64,000 nt of DNA, taken from assembly GCA_018606645.1 (NCBI GenBank), contig JAGVRI010000003.1:91322-155321 (forward strand). Direction: 5' to 3'. A program made the translations under genes and the position numbers. The notes below the pieces were generated by a model. The model had not been told where the DNA came from. It did not search any database and saw only the letters and a program-made list of their open reading frames with translations. Numbering within the stretch: position 1 is the first letter of the stretch; each line of letters starts with the position of its first letter. Source of the DNA: Chloroflexota bacterium. Lineage in GTDB: Bacteria; Chloroflexota; Anaerolineae; JAAYZQ01. Positions 43,928-52,777 of this stretch are shown piece by piece.

Positions 43928-45598
43928 ATGTTGGTGCGCGTGCCGCAAGAGCAGAATGATGCCCGGCTCCGGGCTGGGGAATCCTCACTGCGCCAAGGGC
44001 GAATCGCACCGAGGCGTCGGCTACGGCTCTCGATGCGCGCCAGGTTCGCTTTGGCGGTGCTGTTGGCGCTGGTTCCTACCATCACCGTTGCCCATCTCAT
44101 TGCCTGGAACACCCCCTATCTCGGTGTGGTTTGCCTGAGCAGCGCATTATCGCTCGTGCTGGGGCTTGCGCTGATCTGGTGGGCATATTCTCCTCTGTAC
44201 GATCTGGCGGAGAGGGCCAGGAGTCTGGCCGGCCTGACCAGGGGAGGGCGGGGTCTGCTGGGGTTGATCCGCGATGATCCGCCGGGGGATAAGGCCATTT
44301 CTTTTGCTCTCGATCGGATCGAGCAAAGCCTGAACGTGTTGCGGGCCCTGAACGATATCAACCGACTGTTGGTGTGCGAAGAAGACCTTGGACGTATTTT
44401 AAAGGCGATCGTGGATCGGGCGGTCTCGCTCTTGAAAGCAGATGCCGGGATCATCGGTTTGTGGGACCCAGAACGAGAGGTGTTTCAAGATGTCGCGGCG
44501 ACCAACCTGCCGATCATGTTCCCCGGTCGGTGCTTCAAAGTTAGTGAAAGCCTGACCAGCCAGGTCGCCAAGAGCGGCAGGATGATCCTGGTCGAGGATT
44601 ACATGAGCTATCCCTTTCGCATCCCGGAACTGGAGCCCCTCAGGTTGCGCGCGGCGCTTGGAGTACCTCTTCTGGTCGGAGACCAATCGCGGGGAGCACT
44701 GATGGTCAGTACATTGGACCCGCAGCGACGCTTCACTCCTCGGGATGGCGAACTGCTGGCTACCTTTGCCAGTCAAGCGGGGGCGGCCTTTGAGAAAGCG
44801 CGGCTGTACCAACTGGCGTTGGACCAGCTTCGGGAACTGAAGGAAGCCCGCGAGGAACTCGAACGGGCCCTATCGAGCCTGGTTCGAGTGCAAGAGGAAG
44901 AGCGTTCCCGTATCGCCGCCGATGTGCACGACGGAGTGGTGCAGATGATGGTGGGCAGTCTGTACGAAATCCAGGCGGCGATGGCCCTTTCCCACTATGA
45001 ACCGGAGAAGATCAAAGCCAAACTGGACAAGTGCGCGGGCATGATCCGAGATTCGATCGCTGAGCTACGAGGGGTGATTTTCAACCTGCGGCCGGCCATT
45101 TTGGATGCGGCTGGCCTGGCGCCGGCGGTCGAGCGATTGATCGAGGACTTACAGGTTCCGTCGGTCCATCTGGCCTGTTCGGTGATTGGTACTCCCATTC
45201 GGCTGCCTGCGTCGGTGGAGATTGGGGCGTATCGAATTGTGCAGGAGGCGCTCCATAACGCCTTGCTGCATTCGGAAGCCGATACGGTCAGCGTGAGTCT
45301 CCGCTTTGCCGATGACACCTTGTCCCTTACGGTCCATGATAACGGTAAGGGGTTTCTGGTCGAGGAGGCGCTCTCAAATTGCGGTCGAACATCGGGACTG
45401 GTTGGCATGAAGGAACGGGCCCGCAGCCTCAAAGGCAAGCTGCTGGTTCATTCTGTGGTGGGGCAGGGGACCACGGTGACGGCGCTCATCCCCTGTCGGG
45501 CCGGCAGAGGTGCGAGCGAGCCTACCTGGTTTGAGCCATACTCCGGTTTGGAACTGGAGGATCTGGTGGTGGCTGAGAAGGAGCCCTGGTTACCATGA
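43928..45598 (+). CDS. NarL-type sensor histidine kinase with two TM helices and GAF domain
   Basis: A 556-residue kinase from the ATG at 43928. Two TM helices (ARFALAVLLALVPTITVAHL; GVVCLSSALSLVLGLALIWW) are followed by a linker and a GAF domain (about residues 150-300). The dimerisation box RIAADVHDGVVQMM has His334, and HATPase_c shows IVQEALHNALLHS, DNGKGF and GLVGMKERA. The start is uncertain: the promoter excludes anything before about 43810, and GTG 43865 is an alternative. Its stop overlaps the response-regulator ATG, a cognate pair. Confidence 0.88.
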   Translation: MLVRVPQEQNDARLRAGESSLRQGRIAPRRRLRLSMRARFALAVLLALVPTITVAHLIAWNTPYLGVVCLSSALSLVLGLALIWWAYSPLYDLAERARSLAGLTRGGRGLLGLIRDDPPGDKAISFALDRIEQSLNVLRALNDINRLLVCEEDLGRILKAIVDRAVSLLKADAGIIGLWDPEREVFQDVAATNLPIMFPGRCFKVSESLTSQVAKSGRMILVEDYMSYPFRIPELEPLRLRAALGVPLLVGDQSRGALMVSTLDPQRRFTPRDGELLATFASQAGAAFEKARLYQLALDQLRELKEAREELERALSSLVRVQEEERSRIAADVHDGVVQMMVGSLYEIQAAMALSHYEPEKIKAKLDKCAGMIRDSIAELRGVIFNLRPAILDAAGLAPAVERLIEDLQVPSVHLACSVIGTPIRLPASVEIGAYRIVQEALHNALLHSEADTVSVSLRFADDTLSLTVHDNGKGFLVEEALSNCGRTSGLVGMKERARSLKGKLLVHSVVGQGTTVTALIPCRAGRGASEPTWFEPYSGLELEDLVVAEKEPWLP

Positions 45599-46245
45599 CC
45601 CGACAACCTGTCATTCGCGTGATGATCGTGGATGATCACCCGGTGGTGCGCGAGGGGTTGAGCAGTATGCTCCAGGCGGCCAGTGGCATTGATGTGGTCG
45701 GCCAGGCGGCGAATGCTCCGGAGGCCATGCGCAAGGCCAGAGAATTGAGACCGGATGTGGTGCTGCTGGACATCCGCTTACCGGGGGTGGATGGATGGCA
45801 ACTGTGCCGAACGTTGGACGCTATCCTGCCAGATACGTATGTGATCATGCTCACCAGCTTCGAGGATGAAGACTATTTGTTAAAGGCGTTACGAGCCGGC
45901 GCGCGCGGATACTTGCTCAAGACGGCTACCCAGGAGGAGATCGTGGATGCGATTCGCGCCGTGGCGGGGGGCAAGAGGCTGCTGAGTGCGCCGTTGATTG
46001 ACAAACTGGTGGCCAGATTCTCCGACATGGCCCGCGAGTTGGAAAGATTGGAGTCAGGTCTGGAAGAGGAGGAGATCGATATCTTGCGCTTGCTGGCCGA
46101 AGGCGCCAGTAACAAAGAGATCGCCTTGAGAACCCACTGGAGTGAGGTGTCGGTCAAGCGAAAACTGCAGACGATCTTTGATAAGCTGGGGGTAGAGGAC
46201 CGGACCAGTGCGGTGGTGGAGGCGATGCGTCGAGGCTTGATTTGA
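45595..46245 (+). CDS. NarL/FixJ-family response regulator
   Basis: A 216-residue regulator. The receiver domain has acidic DD (residues 13-14), phospho-acceptor Asp59 (VVLLDIRLPG), LTSF and Lys in YLLKTA. A LuxR-like HTH follows (ILRLLAEGASNKEIALRTHW, VSVKRKLQTIFDKLGV). It overlaps the kinase by ATGA. The neighbouring operons for methyl transfer and the ureohydrolase are natural candidate targets, without direct proof. Confidence 0.93.
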   Translation: MTRQPVIRVMIVDDHPVVREGLSSMLQAASGIDVVGQAANAPEAMRKARELRPDVVLLDIRLPGVDGWQLCRTLDAILPDTYVIMLTSFEDEDYLLKALRAGARGYLLKTATQEEIVDAIRAVAGGKRLLSAPLIDKLVARFSDMARELERLESGLEEEEIDILRLLAEGASNKEIALRTHWSEVSVKRKLQTIFDKLGVEDRTSAVVEAMRRGLI

Positions 46246-46262
46246 CTTGGTGGGTCTGAAAT

Positions 46263-47114
46263 ATGGTGCGACAAGAAGCGAGCGAGACGCAAGCAGGTCC
46301 GACCCTGGAGCCCACAAGGCCGCAGTCGGTGGCGATGGTGGGCGTGCCATTTGACGGTCAGGCGTCCTATGGCCGTGGACCTGCTTTAGCTCCCCGGCGG
46401 ATCCGCCAGGCGCTCTACGGGGGTCGAAATCGGATGTACACCGAGGCCGGAGTGAACCTGGACGGAGACCCCCGCTGGCGTGATGTCGGCGATCTGGCAG
46501 TGCCGGATTCGTTGGAAGCCTTTGACGAGATCACTCAGGCGGTGGAATGCCTGCTGGCGCAGGGATGCCGGGTGTTGAGTCTGGGAGGAGATCATTCGAT
46601 CACTTATCCCCTCGTCCGGGCCTTTTCTCATCGTTATGGACCGCTTCAAATCTTGCAATTAGATGCCCATCCGGATCTCCGCGATCAGCTCGATGGGAAC
46701 CGGTATTCGCACGCCTGTCAGTTTGCGCGGATCATGGAGGAAGGTCTTGCCTCCCGTTTGGTGCAGGTGGGGATCCGCTTCACCACGCCGGACCTGATCC
46801 AGCAGTGGCAACGTTTTGGAGTCGAGGTTGTGTCTGTCTCCGAGTGGTCTTGCCCGCTGGGCTTTACATGGGAGGGGCCGGTCTACATGTCGGTGGACAT
46901 TGATGTCCTGGATCCCGCTTTCGCCCCAGGGGTCAGCGTGCCGGAGCCAGGTGGGTTGACGACCCGCCAGGCGCTGGACTGGATCCAGCAACTCAGGGGA
47001 GATCTGGTAGGCGCCGATCTGGTGGAATACAACCCTGGCTGCGATCCTGCCGGCCACACCGCCGTCGTGGCAGCCAAGCTGTGCAAGGAGCTGGTGGCCC
47101 GTCTGATGGCCTGA
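46263..47114 (+). CDS. Ureohydrolase (agmatinase/arginase/guanidinase family)
   Basis: A 283-residue manganese ureohydrolase with metal motifs GGDHSITYP, QLDAHPDLRD and SVDIDVLDPAFAPGVSVPEPGG in two overlapping blocks. These enzymes hydrolyse a guanidino group to urea and an amine. Family annotation usually says agmatinase, but relatives act on guanidinobutyrate, guanidinoacetate or guanidine. It starts 17 nt after the response-regulator stop; the ribosome site is weak. Together with the amidinotransferase at 24479 it hints at guanidino metabolism. Confidence 0.88.
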   Translation: MVRQEASETQAGPTLEPTRPQSVAMVGVPFDGQASYGRGPALAPRRIRQALYGGRNRMYTEAGVNLDGDPRWRDVGDLAVPDSLEAFDEITQAVECLLAQGCRVLSLGGDHSITYPLVRAFSHRYGPLQILQLDAHPDLRDQLDGNRYSHACQFARIMEEGLASRLVQVGIRFTTPDLIQQWQRFGVEVVSVSEWSCPLGFTWEGPVYMSVDIDVLDPAFAPGVSVPEPGGLTTRQALDWIQQLRGDLVGADLVEYNPGCDPAGHTAVVAAKLCKELVARLMA

Positions 47115-47149
47115 ATCCGGCCCGGATAGATGGACGGGCACATCCCCCC

Positions 47150-48124
47150 TTAGATGACCCGGTAGAGGGGTTCGAGACCGGACGCCACCCGATCGACGTT
47201 TTCGGCGGCGATCTCGGCTCGCCTGTGGAGCACCTCGCGGGTAGACGCGGCAATGTGAGGGGTGGTGATGACGTTCGGGAGGCGGAAGAGAGGCGAGTTC
47301 AGATCGGGGGGTTCGGTGCTAAAGACATCCAGACCCGCTCCGCCAAGACGACCCTCCATGAGAGCTTGCTCCAGCGCTGCCTCATCCACCAACGCTCCGC
47401 GGGCGACGTTGATCAAAAAGGCGGTGGGTTTCATCAGACTCAGTCGGCGTGCATCCAGGATGTGACGTGTCTCTGGGGTGAGGGGCACGTGTAAGGAGAG
47501 AATGTCCGATTCGGCCACGATCCGGTCCAGCGACTCCAGCCCGACGACCTCTTCCAACTGGTACTCCTGTTGGGGAACCCGACGCACATCGCGCACCACG
47601 GTTGAGACGCGCAGCCCGAAGGGTTGGGCTCGACGGGCCAGTTCCCTGGCACTGGCTCCAAAGCCTATCAAACCGAGCCGTAACCCTGCCAGTTCCTGTC
47701 CTACCGGCTCAAAGTGGATGCCCTTTTTCAAGTTCTGCTCGGCGATGGGGTATCGGCGCGCCAGCATGAGGATGAACATCATGGCCAGTTCGGCCAACGC
47801 CGCGGCGCTGGAAAAGCCCGGGCAGTTGGCGACGGGGATGCCACGGGCGCGCCAGCATTCCAGATCGAGGTGATCCAGGCCGGTCATCAAAAACTGCCAC
47901 AGACGCAGCGACCGGGCCGCTGCCACCATCTCTGGCGTGGTGTAGGGGCCGCTCCAGTCCACAATGACCTCCGCATCCTCAACCTGAGGCGTCATCGGGC
48001 GGCTGGGGTCGTAAATCCGTATGTCGTGTTTCTTGCCAATGGCAGCGACTACCGCCTCCCCCCAGGGGATCAACGGATCGGGCCCGGGGACAGGCAGATA
48101 CAACACGGTCAAACGTCGGGTCAC
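47150..48124 (-). CDS. D-2-hydroxyacid dehydrogenase (phosphoglycerate dehydrogenase-like)
   Basis: A 324-residue NAD-dependent dehydrogenase: LGLIGFGASARELARRA nucleotide loop, LSLHVPLTPETRHIL, catalytic Arg in LINVARGALVDEAAL, a Glu in VFSTEPPD, and His in VITTPHIAAST. It lacks the ACT domain of serine-pathway SerA. GTG 48124 is preferred (GGGAGG 6 nt upstream) over an ATG at 48151. It converges on the ureohydrolase gene across 35 nt. Substrate unknown. Confidence 0.87.
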   Translation of the reverse strand: MTRRLTVLYLPVPGPDPLIPWGEAVVAAIGKKHDIRIYDPSRPMTPQVEDAEVIVDWSGPYTTPEMVAAARSLRLWQFLMTGLDHLDLECWRARGIPVANCPGFSSAAALAELAMMFILMLARRYPIAEQNLKKGIHFEPVGQELAGLRLGLIGFGASARELARRAQPFGLRVSTVVRDVRRVPQQEYQLEEVVGLESLDRIVAESDILSLHVPLTPETRHILDARRLSLMKPTAFLINVARGALVDEAALEQALMEGRLGGAGLDVFSTEPPDLNSPLFRLPNVITTPHIAASTREVLHRRAEIAAENVDRVASGLEPLYRVI

Positions 48125-48233
48125 GGCGAACCTCCCAGGCAGACGGATCATCTGGCTCGATTGTAAGGCAGACCGCCCTGGCCGTCAAATCGCGATTGAG
48201 ATTGCGATGCTCCGTCAAAAAACCAGGTCTCGT

Positions 48234-48262
48234 TTGACAATCCTTTTTGCTTGTGGTAGACT
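48234..48262 (+). promoter_or_regulatory. Promoter of fhs
   Basis: TTGACA (48234-48239), 17-nt spacer, TAGACT (48257-48262), about 85 nt before the fhs ATG. The leader has an AAGGAGG ribosome site but no riboswitch I can name. Confidence 0.6.
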
Positions 48263-48351
48263 GGGCCGCGTGATGTCCGTCACAAAGTGGGACCCAACTG
48301 ATGAATCCGGTGGCATAGAAGCCCAAAATAAAGACTCAAGGAGGTTAGACC

Positions 48352-50223
48352 ATGCTCGTTGACATCAAGCGTCCTGTACCGAGTGACATCGAGATCGCCC
48401 AAGAGGCCAAGATGCGCCCCATCCTGGAAGTGGCCCTCGAGGCGGGCCTCAGGGAGGATGAACTGGATTTGTACGGCAAGTACAAAGCCAAAGTTCATCT
48501 GAGTGTCCTCGAGCGATTGGCCGATCGGCCCAACGGCAAGTATATTGACGTAACAGCCATTACTCCCACCCCCCTTGGCGAGGGCAAGACAGTGACCACC
48601 ATCGGCCTCAGTCAGTCCCTGGCGTATCTGGGAGAGAAGGTGATTACCTGCATCCGTCAGCCCTCTCAGGGCCCGACCTTTGGCATCAAGGGCGGTGCCG
48701 CTGGCGGTGGTTATGCCCAGGTTGTGTCGATGGAAGATTTCAACCTCCATCTGACCGGCGATATCCATGCCGTTGGCGCAGCGCACAACCTGTTGGCAGC
48801 AGCGATTGACAACCGCCTGCAGAAGGAATCGCGGTGGAGCACGAATTTCTTGGCCAAAGCGCTGTGTCCGAATGATGAGTACACTCCCTCCATGCGCAGG
48901 CGCCTGGCCAAGCTGGGCATCCAGTCCGAAAAACCCTCTGATCTAAGCCCAGAGGACAAGGAGCGGATGTTCCGCCTGGATATCGATCCCTATTCGATTC
49001 AATGGCGGCGGGTCGTGGACGTGAGCGACGCCTCGCTTCGTAACATTATCATTGGTCTGGGGACGGTCAACGATGGGCCGCCGCGGCAGTCCGGGTATGA
49101 TATTACGGTGGCGTCGGAGATCATGGCCGCTCTGGCCCTGTGCAGTGGTCTCGAGGACCTGCGGGAGCGGATGGGGCGGATTGTCATCGGCACCAACAAA
49201 AAGGGCGAACCCATTACCGCCGAGGATCTGAATGTGGCCGGGGCGATGACGGTGCTGCTCAAGGACGCGGTCATGCCCAACTTGATGCAGACTCTGATGG
49301 GGAGCCCAACCTTTGTTCACTGTGGTCCCTTTGCCAATATCGCCCAAGGCAACAACTCGATTCTGGCGGACCGCATTGCTCTGAAGCTGGTCGGGCCGAA
49401 TGGCTATGTCGTTACGGAATCGGGCTTTGGCGCCGACTGTGGCATGGAAAAGTTCTTTAACATCAAGTGCCGGGTGAGCGGTTTGATTCCCAACTGCGTG
49501 GTGCTGGTTTGCACCGTCCGCGCTCTCAAGATGCATGGTGGCGGACCCAAAGTGGTCGCCGGCAAGCCGCTGGACAAGGCGTATACCCAGGAAAACCTGG
49601 AGTTGCTGGAAAAGGGCCTACCGAACCTGTTACAGCATATTGAGAATGTGCTCAAGTTTGGCGTGCCGGTGGTGGTGGCGATCAACCGCTTCAAAGATGA
49701 TACGGAAGCCGAGGTCGAACTGATCCGCCAGGCGGCAACGCAGACGGGGGCAGAGGGCGCCTTTGTCCATACGGCATGGGCTGACGGCGGCGCCGGGGCG
49801 GTGGATCTGGCCAGGGCCGTTATGAAGGCTTGTGAGAAGCCATCCCAGTTCCGTTTCTTGTATCCCGATGACTTTTCGATCAAGGAAAAGATCGAAACGA
49901 TCGCGCGCGAGATCTACCGCGCCGACGGTGTGACCTATACGCCCGAGGCAGAGGAGAAGATCAAGCTCTTTACTGACATGGGCCTGAGTCGGCTGCCGAT
50001 CTGCATGGCCAAGACCCACCTGTCGTTCACTCACGATCCGGCGCTCAAGGGGGCGCCTCGCGGCTGGATACTGCCCGTGACCGATATCCGGGCCAGCGTT
50101 GGCGCCGGGTTCCTCTATCCACTGTGCGGTACGATGCGGACGATGCCTGGCTTGCCCACCCGCCCAGCGTTCACCGACGTGGATCTGGATCTCAAGACCG
50201 GTCGCGTGGTGGGCCTATTCTAA
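48352..50223 (+). CDS. fhs: Formate-tetrahydrofolate ligase, long form
   Basis: A 623-residue enzyme making 10-formyl-THF from formate, ATP and THF, the first folate step of the Wood-Ljungdahl methyl branch. Features are the P-loop TPLGEGKT (73-80), [39 protein letters not shown] and [11 protein letters not shown]. Common bacterial Fhs is about 555 residues. This one has an insertion ([20 protein letters not shown] then [14 protein letters not shown]) and an ending RVVGLF that resemble the synthetase domain of eukaryotic C1-THF synthase. Its own terminator follows at 50233. Confidence 0.97.
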   Translation: MLVDIKRPVPSDIEIAQEAKMRPILEVALEAGLREDELDLYGKYKAKVHLSVLERLADRPNGKYIDVTAITPTPLGEGKTVTTIGLSQSLAYLGEKVITCIRQPSQGPTFGIKGGAAGGGYAQVVSMEDFNLHLTGDIHAVGAAHNLLAAAIDNRLQKESRWSTNFLAKALCPNDEYTPSMRRRLAKLGIQSEKPSDLSPEDKERMFRLDIDPYSIQWRRVVDVSDASLRNIIIGLGTVNDGPPRQSGYDITVASEIMAALALCSGLEDLRERMGRIVIGTNKKGEPITAEDLNVAGAMTVLLKDAVMPNLMQTLMGSPTFVHCGPFANIAQGNNSILADRIALKLVGPNGYVVTESGFGADCGMEKFFNIKCRVSGLIPNCVVLVCTVRALKMHGGGPKVVAGKPLDKAYTQENLELLEKGLPNLLQHIENVLKFGVPVVVAINRFKDDTEAEVELIRQAATQTGAEGAFVHTAWADGGAGAVDLARAVMKACEKPSQFRFLYPDDFSIKEKIETIAREIYRADGVTYTPEAEEKIKLFTDMGLSRLPICMAKTHLSFTHDPALKGAPRGWILPVTDIRASVGAGFLYPLCGTMRTMPGLPTRPAFTDVDLDLKTGRVVGLF

Positions 50224-50232
50224 TTCTGAACG

Positions 50233-50268
50233 TTCCCCCAGGGAGGCGGCGAACCCTCCCTGGGGGAA
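50233..50268 (+). terminator. Terminator after fhs
   Basis: 14-bp perfect stem TTCCCCCAGGGAGG/CCTCCCTGGGGGAA with an 8-nt loop, 10 nt after the fhs stop. Followed by GATTTG rather than a long T-run. Confidence 0.7.
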
Positions 50269-50293
50269 GATTTGACAACTTACATGTACAGAT

Positions 50294-50322
50294 TTGCAAC
50301 CCACGGCATTTTGTGGTACCTT
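50294..50322 (+). promoter_or_regulatory. Possible promoter of CODH/ACS operon
   Basis: TTGCAA (50294-50299), 17-nt spacer, TACCTT (50317-50322), 55 nt before the HMA-like gene. A TTGACA at 50273 lacks a matching -10. Confidence 0.4.
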
Positions 50323-50377
50323 AAATTTGGACAAATTTTGTCTGGTTTGTTCGAGAGATTACCAAGGGAGGTAATAG

Positions 50378-50710
50378 ATGGAAAAGGTGACCTTTCATTT
50401 GCCCACCTTATGGGCCGATCATCACGTGCTGGCGGTGCGCGAGCTGCTCCAGCAGATAAACGGAGTCCAGGATATCAAGGCCAGCGCTATGGATCAGAGG
50501 GTCGAGATCCAGTACGATCCGAGTGTGGTAACGGCAGAGGTCCTGGCTTCCCAACTGGCTCAGGCTGGCTACGATCCGACCCGCGTGCCTGAACTCCCCA
50601 CTTACCCCAAACGTATTGATGATGCTTCCGACTGGTTCCGGTTTCAGGAACGGATCACGGTGACCGACATGCGGGATCTGGAGATGTCGGGAGATTTCCG
50701 CAAGTACTAA
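50378..50710 (+). CDS. HMA-like small protein lacking CxxC, ahead of CODH
   Basis: A 110-residue protein. Residues about 4-68 fit the heavy-metal-associated ferredoxin-like fold: a beta strand (KVTFHLPTLW), a helix (VLAVRELLQQINGVQDIKAS), strands (MDQRVEIQYDP) and a helix (TAEVLASQLAQAGYDP). The metal-binding CxxC of the usual loop is absent; the loop reads WADHH (12-16). The C-terminal 40 residues are unfamiliar. It has an AGGGAGGTAAT ribosome site and lies 42 nt before the CODH gene. A role in nickel delivery or CODH assembly is plausible, but is inference from position. Confidence 0.72.
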   Translation: MEKVTFHLPTLWADHHVLAVRELLQQINGVQDIKASAMDQRVEIQYDPSVVTAEVLASQLAQAGYDPTRVPELPTYPKRIDDASDWFRFQERITVTDMRDLEMSGDFRKY

Positions 50711-50752
50711 TGGCCGTCCCGGTGAGGGATAAACCTAGAGGAGGATAACTAC

Positions 50753-52729
50753 ATGGCTGGAACCAAGAGCATTGATCCTGCGGCGCTGGAGATGCTGGAA
50801 GTTGCTCAAGCTGCGGGACTGGATACGGCTTTTGATCGAGCCGAACGGGTGAAACCATGTCCGATTGGTTCAGAAGGAGCCTGCTGTAAGATATGTTTCA
50901 TGGGTCCGTGCCGTCTGGTGGGCAAGGTGACAGAGGGGGTGTGCGGCGCGACGTTGGCCACGGTGGCTGCGCGCAATTTTGCGCGGATGGTGGCTGGCGG
51001 CGCTTCGGCCCACTCGGACCACGGGCGTGACCTGGCTTTCACCTTGATCGCTGTGGCCAAAGGGGAAGGCCAGGGCTATCAGATCCGCGACGTGGCCAAG
51101 TTATACGCGGTCGCTGAGTACATGGGCATTCCAACCACAGGCCGCACCAAAGAAGAGATCGCTCTGGATGTGGGCACGAAGGCTTTGGAGCAGTTTGGCC
51201 AACAGCGAGGAGAGATCATTTACACCAAGCGAGCGACAGCGAAACGCCAGCAACGGTGGCGCGAGTTGGGGCTCATGCCGCGGGGTGTGGACCGAGAAGT
51301 GGTCGAAACATTGCACCGCACCCATGAAGGTGTGGACCTGGACCCGGAGAACATCCTGGATCAGGCGATGCGGACGGCATTGGCCGATGGGTGGGGCGGC
51401 TCGATGTTGGCTACGGACCTGTCCGACATCCTTTTCGGCACTCCTACTCCCTTGCAGACGAAGGCGAACCTGGGTGTGCTCAAGGACGATGAAGTGAATA
51501 TCATCATTCATGGCCACGAACCGACTCTTTCGGAGATGATCGTGGTGGCAACCCAGGACCCGGAGTTGATCGAATACGCCAAAAGCAAGGGGGCGAAGGG
51601 GATCAACCTGGCCGGTATTTGCTGTACCTCCAACGAGATCTTGATGCGCCATGGGATTCCCCCTGCTGGTAACTTTTTGCACCAGGAACTGGCGGTCATG
51701 ACGGGCGCGGTGGAGGCGATGGTGGTGGACGTGCAGTGTATCATGCAGGCGCTGGCCAGCCTGGCGCAGAATTTCCATACCGAACTGATTACGACCTCGC
51801 CCAAGGCCAAGATCCCCGGCGCGATTCACATGGAGTTCGACGAGCATCGGGCGCTCGATTCGGCCAAGGCGATTGTCCGGCGGGCGATTGACAATTATCC
51901 CAACCGGGGCAAGACCCATATTCCCGGGTTCACCAACGATGTGGTAGCTGGCTTTAGCCATGAATATCTGCGGTACATGCAAGGCGGCTACTACCGAGGT
52001 TCTTTCCGCCCCCTGAATGATGCGATTATTGCCGGACGCATTCGAGGTCTGGCTGGAGTGGTGGGCTGTAACAACGCCCGGGTGCCCCAGGACGAAGGGA
52101 TCATCAACACCATTCGTGAACTGATCCGCAATGACGTGTTGGTTGTAGTGACCGGTTGTGCAGCCCACGCCTCAGGCAAACATGGCTATCTCAGTCCGGA
52201 GATGATGATGAATGCTGGGCCAGGTTTGCGCGAGGTGTGCGAGGCCATCGGGATTCCGCCGGTGCTTCATCTGGGCTCGTGCGTGGACAATTCGCGCATC
52301 CTGACCGTTCTCACCCAGGTGGCGACGGAAGGGGGTGTGGGCCAGGACATTGACGAGATACCGGCCGTGGGTATTTGCCCTGAGTACATGTGCGAGAAGG
52401 CGATTGCCATTGGCACCTATGCGGTTGCCTCGGGTATCTATACCCTGTTTGGCGTCGAGTCGCCCGTGGCTGCCAGCGAAGAGGTAACTCGTCTGATCTC
52501 CGAGGGTTGGGAGAAGAAGGTTGGCGGCAAGCTCGAGTTCTATCCTGACTGGAACGATATTGTTCGCAAGAGTCTCGAGCACATCGACAAGAAACGGGCT
52601 GCCCTGGGCCTGGTCGAGTATGACCCCACCCGGTATGGGCAGAGCGGGGATTTACCGCTGGCCGCCTTCTTTGCCCTGCCACCTGAAGAGCGGAACCTGT
52701 ACAGCCGCAAGGCATACGTCCAGGGATAG
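50753..52729 (+). CDS. acsA: Carbon monoxide dehydrogenase catalytic subunit
   Basis: A 658-residue Ni-Fe CODH (AcsA/CooS) that reduces CO2 to CO for acetyl-CoA synthesis, or runs in reverse. The N-terminal Cys set binds the B and D clusters (CPIGSEGACCKICFMGPC). C-cluster region motifs are IHGHEPTLSEM, LAGICCTSNEI, VDVQCIMQ, VVGCNNARVPQDE, VVTGCAAHASGKHGY, HLGSCVDNSRI and GICPEYMCEKAIAIG. The operon context with acsB identifies it as the CODH of the CODH/ACS complex. No acsF/cooC nickel ATPase gene lies between them. Confidence 0.97.
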   Translation: MAGTKSIDPAALEMLEVAQAAGLDTAFDRAERVKPCPIGSEGACCKICFMGPCRLVGKVTEGVCGATLATVAARNFARMVAGGASAHSDHGRDLAFTLIAVAKGEGQGYQIRDVAKLYAVAEYMGIPTTGRTKEEIALDVGTKALEQFGQQRGEIIYTKRATAKRQQRWRELGLMPRGVDREVVETLHRTHEGVDLDPENILDQAMRTALADGWGGSMLATDLSDILFGTPTPLQTKANLGVLKDDEVNIIIHGHEPTLSEMIVVATQDPELIEYAKSKGAKGINLAGICCTSNEILMRHGIPPAGNFLHQELAVMTGAVEAMVVDVQCIMQALASLAQNFHTELITTSPKAKIPGAIHMEFDEHRALDSAKAIVRRAIDNYPNRGKTHIPGFTNDVVAGFSHEYLRYMQGGYYRGSFRPLNDAIIAGRIRGLAGVVGCNNARVPQDEGIINTIRELIRNDVLVVVTGCAAHASGKHGYLSPEMMMNAGPGLREVCEAIGIPPVLHLGSCVDNSRILTVLTQVATEGGVGQDIDEIPAVGICPEYMCEKAIAIGTYAVASGIYTLFGVESPVAASEEVTRLISEGWEKKVGGKLEFYPDWNDIVRKSLEHIDKKRAALGLVEYDPTRYGQSGDLPLAAFFALPPEERNLYSRKAYVQG

Positions 52730-52777
52730 GCCTTCAGGTATGCCATTACTCAACCAGCAAGGAAGGAGAGTCTACTG

